64,000 bases of DNA from Armillaria gallica (GCA_037576215.1 JBANDB010000003.1:5270001-5334000), one strand, 5' to 3'. Shown: positions 46,244 through 59,216, numbered from the stretch's first letter. Notes: generated by a model not told the origin, from the sequence alone. A program made the numbers and translations.

Positions 46244-47617
46244 CGTTGGTGGCCACCCCTGCACCTTCGACATGAGATCCTTCTTTGCCCAACTCTGCCA
46301 TGATCTGGTCATTATTCTCAAGTGATATGAGGGTCAGCCAAGTATACATATAGTGCTTCCCAAGATGATACCAATGATTAGGTGGCCTGCTAGGGCCCAA
46401 TTCCATGTTGTGGAAGTGCTCAGTTTTGATTTTGTTGGTGGCACAGATGTGGCGCTATGTGTTCAGATATGTGGTAGCACTCAAATTTGGTCGAGGTCTG
46501 ATCCACTGGAGGTCCACCATCTGGCATATTCTTCAAGGATGGGGGGTTCCTCATACATTGCAAGTAGCTGATGCTGCTCCTCATCGACAAACAAGTAGTA
46601 CTCCGAGTTGGCTGATCCTGACAATAGTTCAAAGTCAAGGAATGTAACACTGTATGGGTAGGCTGCATTGATCATGGACTGTGTCACTCTGTTATTAATT
46701 AAGTGCCACAAGACATCATCCTTGCCCAGATTACCAGCGTGTACTTCCCATTCAAGTCAAAAGAAGGACCCTCCCAGTGGCATGACCTTGAAAAACAGAT
46801 GAGTCGGTGTTCAAATCTTCCTGATGTAGGGTATACCACTGAGGATGGGCCACTATTCCTGCAAAGTATTGGAAGAATCATGCACATACCCAATTACACT
46901 CAGTCATAGGGCCCAGGATTAATGAAAGGAGGTATCCCCACATGTGGAGGTAGCTGACCCAACTGGCAGTATTCATCCTGATGCTGATAGGGGTGCTTCG
47001 ATTACCCAGTCTAAAATAGTGAGCTGTATACTGGCACCAGTCATTGAGGATACCATTAATGAGGTGGACCAACCTGGCTCCATGGTTGCTGCCTTTGACA
47101 TTAGTCATGGCATTTCCAGGGGTGAGTGGGATGAATGGAGGAGGTTCCAGCTGTTGGCATTGAGTCAACATGTCTGCCCAGTCACCTGCAAACTGATTGA
47201 TCACCATTTGCATCATCAGATCATGATAGTGGAGCTGTATTAATGAAGAGATATAGTGGAATTCTCTGAGTAGATGGAGGCTATTCTTCCATCTGGGATA
47301 TTGCTTACAAATCTCCCCCACCATACACCAAGCCTCGTGCAGCGACATTGGGAATCCACATGGATTAGGCCATTGATGGAGCCCCGGGGGAAGATGGTAT
47401 AACTGTCTCCAATCCAGTATTTGGACTGCTTTGGCTGCTTTGTTGTTGACAAGCATCACATTGTGATGCTCAAGGTACATGAAGCTGGGTCTGTACATCT
47501 CCCAGAATGTGTTGTCTCTCTCCTCGTGCCCATTGATTTTAACCATCTCCAGCCAGAGGAGTATCTTGCCTGGTTGTTTCTCCCATGCCACGAGCACCTG
47601 GTAATAGTGGGTGACAG
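46244..47617 (-). pseudogene. Unidentified protein relic truncated by LTRs on both sides
   Basis: Minus-strand frames 47617-46878, 46711-46481 and 46406-46244 look like parts of one protein of unknown function. Text seen: EMYRPSFMYLEHHNVMLV, HLPPGLHQWPNPCGFPMSLH, WVSYLHMWGYLL and, in the last part, HYMYTWLTLISLENN. No catalytic motif is recognised; the wording reminds me of uncharacterised Agaricomycete multicopy proteins. The 5' side is cut at 47618 by an LTR (its first codons are LTR sequence) and the 3' side by the LTR-like copy ending at 46243. Confidence 0.4.
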
Positions 47618-47880
47618 TGTTAGGGATGTGCCAAATAGACAAAGATAACTTGCACAAGTGGAGGTCTGCCCTTGAGTTGAAGCTCTAAAATTGGATTGCA
47701 GAGTGGAGTCTGTGGAGAGTGAAAGTTTGGATAGAGTAAAGATAGTCCAACAGAGTGGAGGCCACAGACTTGGAGAGCGATAGATTAAACTTGGAGTCAG
47801 AGAGAGATTTAGCTAAACTAAGTTGATATTCGAACTGAGTATCTACAAGTAATTCTACAGTATATGAATATAGTCTAGAT
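47618..47880 (-). repeat. Partial LTR at the 3' side of the gypsy relic
   Basis: Begins TGTTAGGGATGTGCC and matches 50986-51265, including GATAACTTGCACAAG, GATAGTCCAACAGAGTGGAGG, AGAGAGATTTAGCTAAAC and GAGTATCTACAAGTAATTC. It lacks an internal piece of about 40 bp that the other copy has (near 51030). It breaks off close to 47880, where reverse-transcriptase coding begins. Confidence 0.7.
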
Positions 47881-48622
47881 ATTCTACAGAGTCCCAGTGA
47901 AACTCACATTTGGATCCTTTGTAATAGAGCCTGTTTGCTCTTAGTCTGCACAGAACTTCATGTATGTGTTCCCAGTGCTCTGCAGGATTGTTGGAATAGA
48001 TGAGGATGTCATCAAGGTATACGACTACAGAAATGTCAAGCATGTCAGCAAAAATATCATTCACGAAGCATTGGAATGCTACAGGAGTGTTGGTGAGTCC
48101 AAAAGGCATGACACACCATTCGAAGGAGCCATAGCGAGTCCAGAAGGCTGTTTCCCATTCGTCACCTTTGGCTATGCATACAAGATGATAAGCATGTCGA
48201 AGATCAAGTTTGGTATAGATGCAGGCAGAGCACACAGAATCGAGGAGATCAGAAATGAGTGGAAAGGGATAATGGTCTTTCTTGCATATCTTGTTTAAGC
48301 CATGCCAATCGACACAAAGATGGAGTTCACCAGTCTTTTTTTTAACAAAGAGTATCAGAGCTCTGTGGGGAGAACATGAGGGTGTGATAAATCCATTACA
48401 GAGATTATTATCAATAAACTCACATAGTGCTTTGAGTTCGGACTCCAAGAGGGAGTAAATTGGCCCAAGCAGGAGAGACGTTCCTTCCTCAATGTTGATC
48501 TTAAGGTCATACAGTCTATGCTCAGGGAGTTTCTCAGAGAGCGAGTCACTGAATACATCAGCAAAGTCATGATATTCTGCTGGGACATCTGTCATATCTG
48601 GTGGGGCCACGGAGCTAGCCAT
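47855..48622 (-). pseudogene. Ty3/gypsy reverse transcriptase, truncated
   Basis: A 255-codon open frame holding most of the polymerase domain. Seen: EYHDFADVFSDSLSEKLPEH, LFVKKKTGELHLCVDWHGLN, TKLDLRHAYHLVCI, the palm motif VVYLDDILIYS and GSKCEFHWDSVEYLDYI. The frame stops at 47855 inside the LTR. RNase H and integrase are absent: polymerase coding joins the LTR directly. So this is an internally deleted element that cannot transpose on its own. Confidence 0.82.
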
Positions 48623-48928
48623 ACCACTAATGCTAGGTGCAGAAGGTTGGAGGGTGTATTGTTGAGCTCCATCTTCTGCACATGCTCAAAGAAAAGTGGC
48701 CATGGAGATGATAGATATCTTGGGGGTAACCAATGCAGAAAAGGAAGGGATGGTAGGGTAGGAATAGATGGGTTCATATGGCGGTGGAGGCCATCAGGAT
48801 CTCGGAGTTGGCTTGGAAGCTGGGGTTGGAATGGGATTAGAAGTTGGACAAGGAATGTCCACACGGTTAGATGCAGTTGCATCGGATGCTGTGGAAGCAC
48901 TTGCAGGGGAAGAAACATCTGGTAATGG

Positions 48929-49371
48929 TTAACAGAAAGTGATACTGTGCTTTGCCCAGTCAATCAACGGATTGCAGCAGAAAAGCCAGTTGTATTCCAA
49001 AACAATGTTACAGGATGAATTTAGACAAGTGACATAGAAGTCAATAGAGATGATATTTCTGGAAGGGAAATAGACTGGAGGAGTGATGGATTGAGAGATA
49101 TGAGATCTGGTGGAGCCATCAAGGAGCCGAAGTTGGACAGGAGGGATAGGTTTGGTAGGAAGGTTGTGATCCTCAATGTATTTGGAGTCAACAAAACAAT
49201 GGCTAAAACCAGAGTCAACCAAGGCAAGAAAATGAAGGATGGTAATGATTGGAGAGCCATCGAACTCTGTACTGGAGCTGACTTCAGAAGAGAGTGATAC
49301 CATGAGTGAATGGTTGGAAAGAGTGGCAGCATTGAGGGTGACAACCTCCAATGTGCAATTACAGTCAACAC
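48929..49371 (-). pseudogene. Gypsy retropepsin-like protease
   Basis: The active-site region reads FLALVDSGFSHCFVD (about 49245-49203), with the DSG triad intact in place of the common DSGA. It is followed by PTKPIPPVQLRLLDGS and a NIVLEYNWLFCCNPLIDW block, the usual end of gypsy proteases. It lies between gag and reverse transcriptase as expected, separated from both by stops or frame breaks. Confidence 0.7.
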
Positions 49372-49475
49372 AACCCTGATCTCACATGGAGGATTCAGGG
49401 CTGCCCTCTAGTTTTCCAGCTCCATCAAAGCTGTTGAAGCTGGATCTTCAGAGGCAGGAGCAGGTTCTTCAACTT

Positions 49476-50869
49476 TCACAGCCAGCCTTTAGTGGAGGCT
49501 GTGGCCTTGCATTTGTTGCAGTCCTCGGTTTTGTGCTTGTTTCTGCAGAACATACAGAGATTGTTCTTCCGGTGACAGTTCTTTCCTTTTTGAGTGAGAT
49601 GTCCATCTTTGCCTAGCTTATCAGCATAGGGCTTAGGGTTAGAAGTGGATTCTGAGGAATTAGAATTGGAAGGCTTTGGAGCCAAGATTTAGGGTTGTTG
49701 GAATATGAACCAGAGGACTTGTTTTCCCAGTTTTCACAGGATATCTCGGTCCTCCGAGTCCAATAGCAAGCATCAAGTTCTTGGGCTAAGAAACGCATGT
49801 CACGGAGATTGTTAGGCTTTCTGTAGTGAGCCATATCATCCTTGATGCAAGTGCAAAGTCTGCGGTAAAAAGCATGATGGAGGGAATTGTTGCCGTAGCC
49901 AACTTGGGAGGCATATTGATTGACCTGAACCATGTACTTCATGATTCGGTCTCTGTCACACATCCAAAAATGTTCCAGGGCATCCTCAGCATCTCCGATG
50001 GCATTGAAGGGTCCAAAGTTGGTTCACAGTTCATTAAGGAAGGTGGCATAGGAGTATTACCATGCCAGCAGATTCCATGGATTTGGGCAGAGGATGTCTG
50101 GTTCAAACCAGTCAAGAGTGGTGCCAGAGAGAAAAGAAATAGCATAGTTGACTTTGTTGGCATCTGCCACAAAAGCAGTGGGTCTGTCATTAAAGTTCAG
50201 CTGGAGGGAGACAATGAAAGCCTTGAGTTTCCATGGGTCAGAGCTGTCAAAAGTATTAGGCTCTTTGACCTTGGTGCAGGTGTTGTTGGGTCGAGGGTTA
50301 TTTAATAAAGTGGAAACCCCGCCCAACAGATTCATGAATTCCCACAAGAAGTCTTGCCTGTTGGGAGGGTTGTTGCTGGGTCTGCCCAGACCTCCAGGAC
50401 CATTGGGGCCTCTAGGGCCTCCAGGACCACCGGGTCCACCAGGACCACCTGGACCTCCTGGTCTGTTAGGGCTGCCGGATCCTCCAGGCTCATTTGGACT
50501 GCCTGGTTGGGAGTTGTCACCTTCGTCACTGTGGTTGTATCAGTTTGTAGTGTGAGTAGGGGTATCAGTTTCACTCCTGGAATTGTCGGATTCCACAGTG
50601 ACAGGTTGCCCCCCATTGGATGTGAGTTGAGGTGCTGGGGTGTGTAGATCCAGGTCTTCTTGGTATCTGTCAAATATGCTAGTTCTCCAGTGATGTGGAA
50701 AGCCATCTGGTGGAGTATCAAAAGGGTGGGGGGTCCAGAAATGTTCAGATTGTTGGGCAGTGAAGCTGGAATGACTGTAGGTTTCCCTATGGGATAGTTG
50801 TCCTCTGACAGAGGCCAATCCAAAAAGTTCCAGGTTTTCCTTGGATGCGGGTGCTGGTATGTCATCCAT
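49476..50869 (-). pseudogene. Gypsy gag with proline-glycine tract and CCHC knuckle
   Basis: Pieces in coding order: an N-terminal segment from 50869 ending in a TGA near 50540; a PGG-repeat tract (about 50495-50395); the capsid block [30 protein letters not shown] and FLSGTTLDWFEPD (50340-50090); QVNQYASQVGYGNNSLHHAF (about 49930-49870); and the zinc knuckle LCMFCRNKHKTEDCNKC (about 49560-49510). Frames are broken by stops. Order gag, protease, polymerase on the minus strand fits Ty3/gypsy. Confidence 0.72.
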
Positions 50870-50985
50870 GGAAAATATTGGTGTTTTCCATTTCTGACCC
50901 TCACCTGTTTCTGGGGGATAAGTGTGTGATTGTCATGATCAAGAAAATTTCAACTCAAGGGGTTGAGTTCAAATATACTATTAGG

Positions 50986-51300
50986 GACATACCAAATAGA
51001 CAGATAACTTGCACAAGAGGAGGTCCGTGGAGTGCATGGGCTTTGGCAAAGCTATCAGCAACATCACTCTTGAGCTGAAGCTCTAAGATTGGATTGTGGA
51101 GCGGAGTCCGCAGAGAGCAAAGGTTTGGATAGAGAGTAAAGATAGTCCAACAGAGTGGAGGCCATGGACTTGGAGAGTGATAGATTAGACTTGGAATCAG
51201 AGAGAGATTTAGCTAAACCAAGTTGATATTTGAACTGAGTATCTACAAGTAATTCTACAGTATATATACCAATAGGTAAATCTGAGTCAGAGTCCAATAG
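50986..51300 (-). repeat. LTR at the 5' side of the gypsy relic
   Basis: Matches 47618-47880 as described there. It may extend to about 51640, but the other copy is too short to set the right boundary. The gap between the LTR and gag (50905-50985) would hold the primer-binding site. Confidence 0.65.
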
Positions 51301-51511
51301 AATCCGACAGAGGTCTGTTTGCTACCAGATTCAGGTTTTAGATTTAATATGTGAAATAGTAAAATGAAACAGAAATGAAATGTTAAATAGAGCAAAGTAA
51401 ATGGTAAGCAGCCAGAGGCTGTGGAGGTCTGATAGTGTGGTTTGTTAAGATAAAGCCTGTGCTTGAAGTCAGTGTAAAGCAGAGGTCTGCAGCATGTGCA
51501 TAACACCCCTG

Positions 51512-51560
51512 CTGGGCTGGATGATGGGAATGGAACATAGGTTACATTGTTATAACTATA
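51512..51560. repeat. 49-bp direct repeat, copy 1
   Basis: Identical to 53249-53297 except one base (48 of 49). It begins CTGGGCTGGATGATGGGAAT and ends TTATAACTATA. Confidence 0.85.
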
Positions 51561-52706
51561 ACTAAGTAAGACCGGTGAGTGGCAAGGCTTGCTACCTTGT
51601 ACCACATTAGATGGAAACATACAGAAGATACCGGGGTCCTAATTACTGGGGGATTAAGTAGATGGATTTAGCATCACTTATTTTACAGGTGTATGTACAT
51701 GTAGATAGCTACTGAGATGGATGACCTCCAATAAAGTTTATCACTAGATGAGCATACTAAAGAATATGAGCAAAAAAATATGTTGTGAAACAGGTAGTGG
51801 CTTACATTGGTGTTCAACGAGCATTGCATGCTTGAATCGAAATAGATCTGGTAGTCACGTATCTTTCCCTTGAGTATGAGATCGAGTATGTGCATTGCCC
51901 TGTGGTAGATGTTGTTGAGCATGAAATTCACGCTATTGGGAACGAAGGGGGTTGACGTGTAAGGCCCCAAGAAAGTGAAAGTATAGGTCATATATGCAGA
52001 TGGTCATTTCAGGATGACGATGATCTGGGATTCTACTGTATGAAAAACAGGTCAGACTGTAAAGTGTGAATGGGTGTACAACACTCACGTGATGGTACAA
52101 ATGAAGATTTGATACTCTCCACTACAGTTATCAATCACCTGCTGCTTGAGTCACAGAGTGTTGTTCAGACAGGACACCAACTGATTGTGCAAGGATGGGG
52201 TTATGGGCCAGCTTTTGTGAATGCATGTGAAGAAAATCATAGAAACTAAAAGACAAATTAATGATAGATTGTAGGATAAAAAATCTGGGAATATACCTAT
52301 CAGTGGTGGTGAAGGAAGAAGCCTGAAGAGATTTGCTTAGTTGTTGGGATGCTTATTGGTAGGTCCTTATAAGGACAAAACAATGCTGATAGCTGTCATC
52401 TGGCAGGGTTGAGCTGGCATTTTGTGCTGATCAGTCGCTTAATCTCTAGAGCTATAGTAACATCCTCAATGTGGTTTTAAAGATAATAAAGAGAAGGTAC
52501 CCACATGCAAGGACCCTGAAGCGTCACTGACTTGAGCTTGGTACAGTTCAGGTGTCAGGGAGGGACAAGTACAGCTAATTGATGGGCAGAAAGGTAGAAG
52601 AGAGATTTGAAAGGCGAACCAATTGAGTATTCACAGCAGAATATACAAATCTACACAATGGATAGTTAGAGGTGTTCTTTATTAAAGGTAAGCATTCACT
52701 TACAGA
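51561..52706. other. Non-coding segment right of the gypsy LTR
   Basis: AT-rich, without recognisable coding. A minus-strand ORF at 51683-51991 shows no domain. It may include the distal LTR part. Confidence 0.3.
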
Positions 52707-53698
52707 CTACATAAACGACATGCACAAGCCATTGTTCAATAGAGACTCCCACCCAGGGGTTATAGATTTGCAAATGCTGAAGGGACCTGAGTGGTGCAAA
52801 CTTAGCCTACTAATGGATGCACACTCAAGAGTGCAGTGATGACATTGCAACATATTTGCAATGAATGCGACATCTGTTTCTTTCTGCAAGTCCCAACACA
52901 AAAATATGATATCAACCAAATGAGAAAGGAATTTCAGGTTGTCATGCATTTCTGCAAAGAGATGAGTGCAAAAGAATGGGAGCATGAGATTGAGGGTATC
53001 AACATTCAGGAGTTGATGCAGGAGCACGATTGAAGCATCATCATGATAGTCAAAATCATGCACAGATTCTGTATAGGACAGTCTGAACAACATGATGCCA
53101 CAATCAGGAGATGATAAGTGAGGCCATGTCAGACTGAGGATGTTGCCTTTGTAACACAGGGACAATGTATGGAGGTTTTTCAGTCGGAGTAGAGACCACA
53201 CCATAGATAAACCATTGGGGGAATCACCATCTTGAAGGATGCCCCCCACTGGGCTGGATGATGGGAATGGAACACAGGTTACATTGTTATAACTATATTA
53301 TAATATGCTAGCATACTCTAATCTTGCCAACATTAATCCTATGATGAGTATCATGGAAATGGTGACTTGAGAATGTTTACCATGCATAGATCAATGATAA
53401 CGGCACACTTGTGCAAGAACTCATACCAAGCAACATGGGACCAAATTTGGCTTGGATGTATCAAATCCAAAAGGCCATCTATTATCTTTGAAGAATACAT
53501 TGTGGCAGGAAAGTCTGCATAGTGTCTGAAGGGATCAAATTTAGCGACAGGAAGAGGCGCCACTTTCTGTTTTGATCTCTTGGATGGATCCCACTGCAAG
53601 ATCTTGTGACTTTGATTTGGGGTAATACACAACAAGGCTTCCCCCAAGATGTGTTGATTAGCAGGAAAATGTGACTCCACGATAAGTATAGTAGGCAT
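52707..53698 (-). pseudogene. F-box/LRR-like protein relic
   Basis: Two minus-strand frames, 53698-53351 and 53249-52707. The first contains HYADFPATMYSSKIIDGLLDLIHPS (core SSKIIDGLLDLIHPS, about 53500), which resembles the LPPEIID-type F-box start common in Agaricomycetes, after a basic stretch. The second is leucine-rich with LRR-like spacing (LRLKNLHTLSLCYKGNILSL, VDTLNLMLPFF). The 49-bp repeat lies exactly at the edge between them. The F-box call is weak; leucine-rich repeats could be coincidental. Confidence 0.35.
53249..53297. repeat. 49-bp direct repeat, copy 2
   Basis: Partner of 51512-51560, 1737 bp away, with one mismatch. It lies between the two halves of the F-box-like relic. Confidence 0.85.
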
Positions 53699-53929
53699 GC
53701 TCTGATTGTCTCATCGATGGGGGATCAGCAGTGAATGTCATTTCTCATTGCTTCTTTGGAGGTAAAGCTCTGTCAAAACGAATCTTGAACTGTTATATCA
53801 ACTGAGGACAATTAGGCCTATTGAGGTGGCAGCAAAGATTAGCACCCCTTAGGAAAGACTGTAGAATTGTCTTTTCCAAGTCACCTAATTTAATGTGAGA
53901 TTAATCTCTAAGTGAGACTTAGTGAAAGG
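53699..53929. other. Short spacer, nothing recognised
   Basis: 231 bp between the F-box-like relic and the CACTA-like transposase relic. No feature is visible. Confidence 0.3.
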
Positions 53930-56542
53930 AATCATGTACCACTGATGTGGCATTCATATGTGTCTTCTGCAGGGTCCCGATCAACCACTTGAAGAGAAAA
54001 CACCACCAAGACATGACAGGTCCAAATGCAAGGATAAAATCGTACAGATGGAAGGCGGCATGAATGTTTGGTCTCTTGTGATGATTCTTTGTATGTGGGT
54101 GAACCAAATATAGCTGTCAACCCAGGTTTTCAGCAGTCTCCTATATGTTGTTGCTTGACCAAGGTTCATTGTGTAGTGACAGACAACAGTTACAGCTTGA
54201 AAGAGTGCCATGGTATGGTCCAGAACTTCAAGGGATCTAGAACCCTCTACTGGTGAATGACCATCGTTGTCACCCCAAAGCGTAACAAGAATGATAGGAA
54301 GGTAAATGGTGCTCAAGTGTGCACCATTCATCTGCCTTGATAGTACCTGCCAATGCAGCTCCATAATTAGCAGGGACAGAATTGACCCATGATGGAATCA
54401 TAGTGTCCTTGATGACCACATGTGCTCAATGGTTGACTTATCAACAGATCATATATTGCGGATTTCACTTGATGTCATGGGCTGTTTAAGACACTAATGC
54501 AGAGATCAGCAAAATTGGGCACAAAGATGCTTTTAAAATGTACCCATTCAATAAGTAGATCTATGAGATCATCTTTTGCTGATACCTCAACCTGCTTCCA
54601 AGAGCCCTTGACTTTTTTCCTGTATGTTCTTGGTAAGTCAAGAATGTGACAGACAAATTTGAGGGGCAAAGCATTCTTCCATTTCAATTTTGCCTCTAGC
54701 TGATTGACTGTAATGTCTACAGGGTCTCTGTCTTCAAGTGGCAGTCTGTTGCCTAGCAGAAGTTCCAACATCTTGTGAATGTGGCCGATGTGAGGGACTT
54801 CCTTATCATTCTTCATAGGGCATTGTAGATCTGTGGCTGTGTCCAAAGAATACTTGATCCAGGGGTAATCAAAAGCAGGGACCATTTTTCTCACTTTACC
54901 TGCCTTGTTAATGTCGATTTCCAAAACATGAAGGCAATGATAATGGACAAGACCCTTCAAGATGCAGTGCATACTGTCAATAACAAGCATTTGAGTAGGA
55001 TCCCAGTATGGTAGTGGTCAGATGAAGTTGGAAATGGTATGAACATCAGGCTCATCAAGACCTGGTATGATACCAGCCAGAAAGATATATTTGGGACAAT
55101 AACGAATCTCTTCTGGACGGTTCAGATTGGCCATTGAAATAAGCCCAATCGAGTTATGATTGCCCTATTTCCTTGTTCCATTAGGATTGAAGAAGTCCAC
55201 CTGCAATGCAAAAGCTAGGTGGACTTTATTGCCTCAATCAATGAACAGCCTCCAACCATCAGGGCCTTCGAAGTAATGCATGAACTCAGCCTGAAAAAAT
55301 TTGTAATGTTTCGATCTGGATTGGATGGCTGCCGAAGCAAGTGTAGAGCTTGGTCGCAAGCCACATTGCACAAGTCTTCTAGCTGAGAGTCAGTGAGAGC
55401 ACATGCAATATAATCTTCCAATGAGGCCATTAGGAATGGTTTTTTTAGTTTACCATCACTTGCCAGTAGGCCCGCACAGCAAGGAGAACGTCCCAATGAT
55501 CCAGGAATCATGTTCTGGCAATGAGTCAGATAGGAGGGACAAGACAAAAGAACAGTGGTGTATGTTGGTTCGTAGCAGCTGTTACAGTCAGGACATACAG
55601 CATACATCGTGGTATGGCCATCAATATTCATTGCCTTCAAAGCAGTCTAAAGACTAGATGGCATTTGGTTCAGAATAGCATCTTGATTTGCATCAAGAAT
55701 GGAATCGCCATTGGAATCCTTGTTAGTCAAGTTCATTGCCATCGCCCCTGACACAAGTAAGAGCATCATCTGAATAGTGAGGGGTGTATATATACATAAC
55801 CTTTAACAACAGGACAACTCACCAGCATCATACTCCAATGGTTCCACAGATGCTTCAACCTCAGGAAGATGCACATTGTATACTTGATGAATGTTATCTA
55901 TCTGCCAAAATACGTTAATGATATCAGCTTTCCAGCCATGCAAAGCATTCTCATGTCCATATTTAACTTGAGAGAGAGATTCACATAGCTTTTTCATATC
56001 AAGATTCACTGCTTTCAGCTGCTCCCTCCTGTCAGAGACCTGGCTGGTATCCTGAGTATTCACATCAGACTATGAGCAGAGTCTATTGAGAAGAAGCTTA
56101 GCCTCATTCTTGATGCAGTCAATGATGCTTTCTGCATGAGCAAGAGGTGCTGGAACCAAGCGACGGGCTGCCAATGCTGCTGAACATGGTATCACTTGTC
56201 TTTGCCATGTCCTAGGCAAGCGCAATGGATGTGACATAGGTTTCAATGTAGGATTGGCAGGAGAAGAGTTAGAAGATATCATTGGTGGTGGTAAACGGGG
56301 TCGCAGGTTCAGAGCTTCATTTGCAACAGCATAAATGCTATTTTGAGCATTGTTGATGAATACATTTTCATTTCCCTGGGCATAGCTCCTTCGTGAGATA
56401 ACTGGAACTCATGCCATGATGACCAGAGCTTGCTTGACTGATCTCTCTCATTAGGACCATCATCAGTCAACGTAAGGGCAACCAGCCTGTCAGCCAACCT
56501 ATGCTCTTCAGGGACATTGCTTGACATTCCAAGAGGTACCAT
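53930..56542 (-). pseudogene. CACTA-like (TNP2-type) transposase relic
   Basis: Blocks in coding order: a charged N-terminal part (56542-55803); a Cys-rich finger, YAVCPDCNSCYEPTY and LSCPSYLTHC (about 55605-55525); a low-conservation stretch, then a GPDGWRLFID block (about 55262-55235) and FALQVDFFNPNG (about 55215-55180); ISMANLNRPEEIRYCPKYIF and LAGIIPGLDEPD (55140-55045); and the catalytic-region motif VIDSMHCILKGLVHYH (about 54984-54937). Then comes a DLPRTYRKKVKGSW block (about 54640-54595), and 54364-53981 gives further C-terminal text. Stops and frame changes break it repeatedly. No terminal CACTA repeats were found by eye. Confidence 0.68.
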
Positions 56543-58990
56543 ATGTACAACTTCATTGGAAGCAATCTGAATAGAGAATGTTAGTAAGATAATATTAAAA
56601 ACAAGGCCACAGCTCTATTTGTTCTGTTGAACATCAGCTGTTCACATTGTTTCCAGAGTTCACAAGTCATCAATTATTTATGGGGGGAAATGAAGGGAAT
56701 GCAATTGTCTGGTTTCCATGTGGAACTTGGATGGCCCATGCTGGCTTATCGCTGTGATGGCATCTATTGTTCACAACTTTTTGTTGAACACACTTGCACT
56801 TTTTGTTCAGTGTACTGCTGTCGTTAGGATGGACAATCCCAATTATCACTTGCTATAATAGGGGCATGAGGTCTTCTATATAGACTGCACCTGGTCACTT
56901 CTCCTCTCATTGATGGAGATGTTTAATTCCATCTGTTATTTTGCAGATGATGCCATCCCTCCTGCCCCAATGGTCATCTCACTGTGCACTACAGACCTTT
57001 TTTTCATCCCAAAAGCAATGCCATGGGTTGCTGAAAACCTCTCTCATTCTGGAAAGCTGAAGCTGCTGGCTGGCAAGTTGCACCGCACTCACTTTGCTCC
57101 ATACCTGCTGTCTGCTTCTGACCCCAGTTCTTGCCAATCCTCATTGATAATAAGGGGCAGAAAAAGAGACCCCACCCCCATACCTCTGATGCTGCATGCC
57201 AGTGCCTCCCCCCCCCCCCAACCCCCAATACCACAGAGAAATCAAAAGAGATGCAGACAGACTAGTATGCTGCCTTCTGAGGACAAGCCACCTCTGAATG
57301 ACAGCATTTCAGATGAGAAGAGTGCAGAAGAACCTCCCCCATCTTCACCATGAACTATGATCATCAGCAGCAGTTCCCATCCAACTGTTCAAAGGGTATT
57401 AGGTATTAATTACTCAGCCTAAAGGAGTTGGGAACCTAGGCTTAGTTCAGCTTGGCACAAAGTTAAACTGGGAAGGTGATACCTACCAGCGCATTGTTGT
57501 ATGCCCTCTCTGCCGTTTTTCATTTATCGTTTCCTGATTATTTTTTTCCTACAGAAATACACCAAGAAGATCTTTCCGATATACCTCAAGATGGAAACAT
57601 CTGTGAGTAGACAAGATCAAGCTGATAAGGATGCCTTCAAAGAAGCTGTATGTGCATTACACTATGCTGCATTACTATGTCTTATGCAGTGTTAGATGAT
57701 GCAAGAGTTTGATGACCCACTTAGCAGCTATGTTAATGCCTGGCCTCTTGAGCAGATCATGCAGCGCCTTTGCAAAAAATCTTCAGAGAAGACATGCAAA
57801 CAATCAGCTAAAAGGACCATGGAGGCAGTGCAAACAGCTGTTGTGCTGCACCACATCTATGTGTACATGAAATTTTGGCTTTCACCTTGATACAGTGACT
57901 AGGTGCTATGCTACAACTACTTTCACTTGCTGCTCCTCCAGTTGCACTTTCCTACTGTTCAAAAATGGAATTCATGCCAGCAGATGGCAAAAGGATCATC
58001 CTTGAGAGAGCGGACAAATTGGCTGACAGCAGATAGCCATATATGTCTATTCTTGAACCAGACCAGATGAGGAAGGTGTTGCAGAGTGTGCTTGATGACA
58101 CTGGAGTGGCTCACGCAGTGGATTTCAGCGTGACAGCTTGTGTCAAATATCAGCTTTGAGGATAAATTCAGGGCTATCAGAGCTGGATTCAGATCTGCTA
58201 CTATATAAGCGTGATGTATTTAGCGAAGTGGGCTGCTGCAGGCATGGCAGATACGAGTCCGAAATCTATGCACAAGAATGTAGGTTCTTGAAGAAAAGTT
58301 TGGCTCCGCTTCCCAAAGAACCCCGCTGCTTCAAATATTCCATTGACCGCTCAACCAAATGCATATCACAAAGTTGTAGACCTAACAAGGTAAGTAAATG
58401 TTGTACAATGTATGGGGATGGTGATTAAAACAAGTCTTGTAAGTGGAAAGCTTGTGAGACTTTGCCATAGAATTCATGAGCACATAAAGAATGAGGCATT
58501 GTTATAGAACTCGCAGAGAAGCAATCCCTTTAGTGAGGAGTCAATGACATTGGCAAGCAAAAGATCTGTGGTAACCTCAATGATGTTGATGGGTTTGAAA
58601 ACTTCATTAACAGTAATAATAAGAAAGGGTAGCAAGAGTACAGGTAACATAAGGAATGGGAGCCCGTTTGCACTGCAAGACTTATATATCATGAAAATTC
58701 TAAGCACAAAGTTGGTTCATGGGATATAAAAAAATGAAGAATTACTTACAACCTGTCAGAATCTTGTTCACCAAAAGGCGATTCATCTCAGAGCAAAACT
58801 AGAAATAGTCAGTAAAACCATTCAGAAACATGAGAGAATACTCATGAAATGCATTGTTGGCTCTGCAAAGTCTCATAAATTCTTGATGGTCAGAATATTC
58901 TACATAACGTCATCACGAGCCTAGTATTGGTTCTCGAGTCTGATCTGAACATAGGGGAGCAAGAATAAACCCTGGCATTGCAGACTTATG
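56543..58990. other. Segment with unidentified plus-strand ORFs
   Basis: Short plus-strand ORFs (56910-57353, 57501-57695, 57696-57890, 58138-58428) may be exons of a decayed gene. They include a proline-rich basic stretch (57160-57250) and a Lys/Ala-rich helical stretch (57740-57850). No family is recognised. A C-run of ten lies near 57211-57220. Confidence 0.25.
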
Positions 58991-59216
58991 GTGATGTATC
59001 TTCTGAGTGGTGTCACACCCTGTAAGGCTTGAAACCAGTCATACATTCCATGGAGGGTGCGGGATGTGGCAGAGATCAGGATTGGTGGTTGTCATCATTG
59101 TCAGTGGTGATGACAATAGCAGGGGAGAAAATGGGCTTGATGGTCATGATCCCCCATATCGAAAATGGGGGATGCACAGAGGTAGGGGGAAATTTGTGGC
59201 CTGGGGCCAGTGGTAG

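Noticed and set aside
50148..50555. Plus-strand ORF with collagen-like GPPGPP repeats
   Set aside because: It is the antisense of the PGG-repeat tract of the minus-strand gypsy gag; the gag frame continues into recognisable capsid text and explains the repeats.
51064..51297. 77-codon minus-strand ORF
   Set aside because: It lies within the gypsy LTR and matches the other LTR copy at the DNA level; not a gene.
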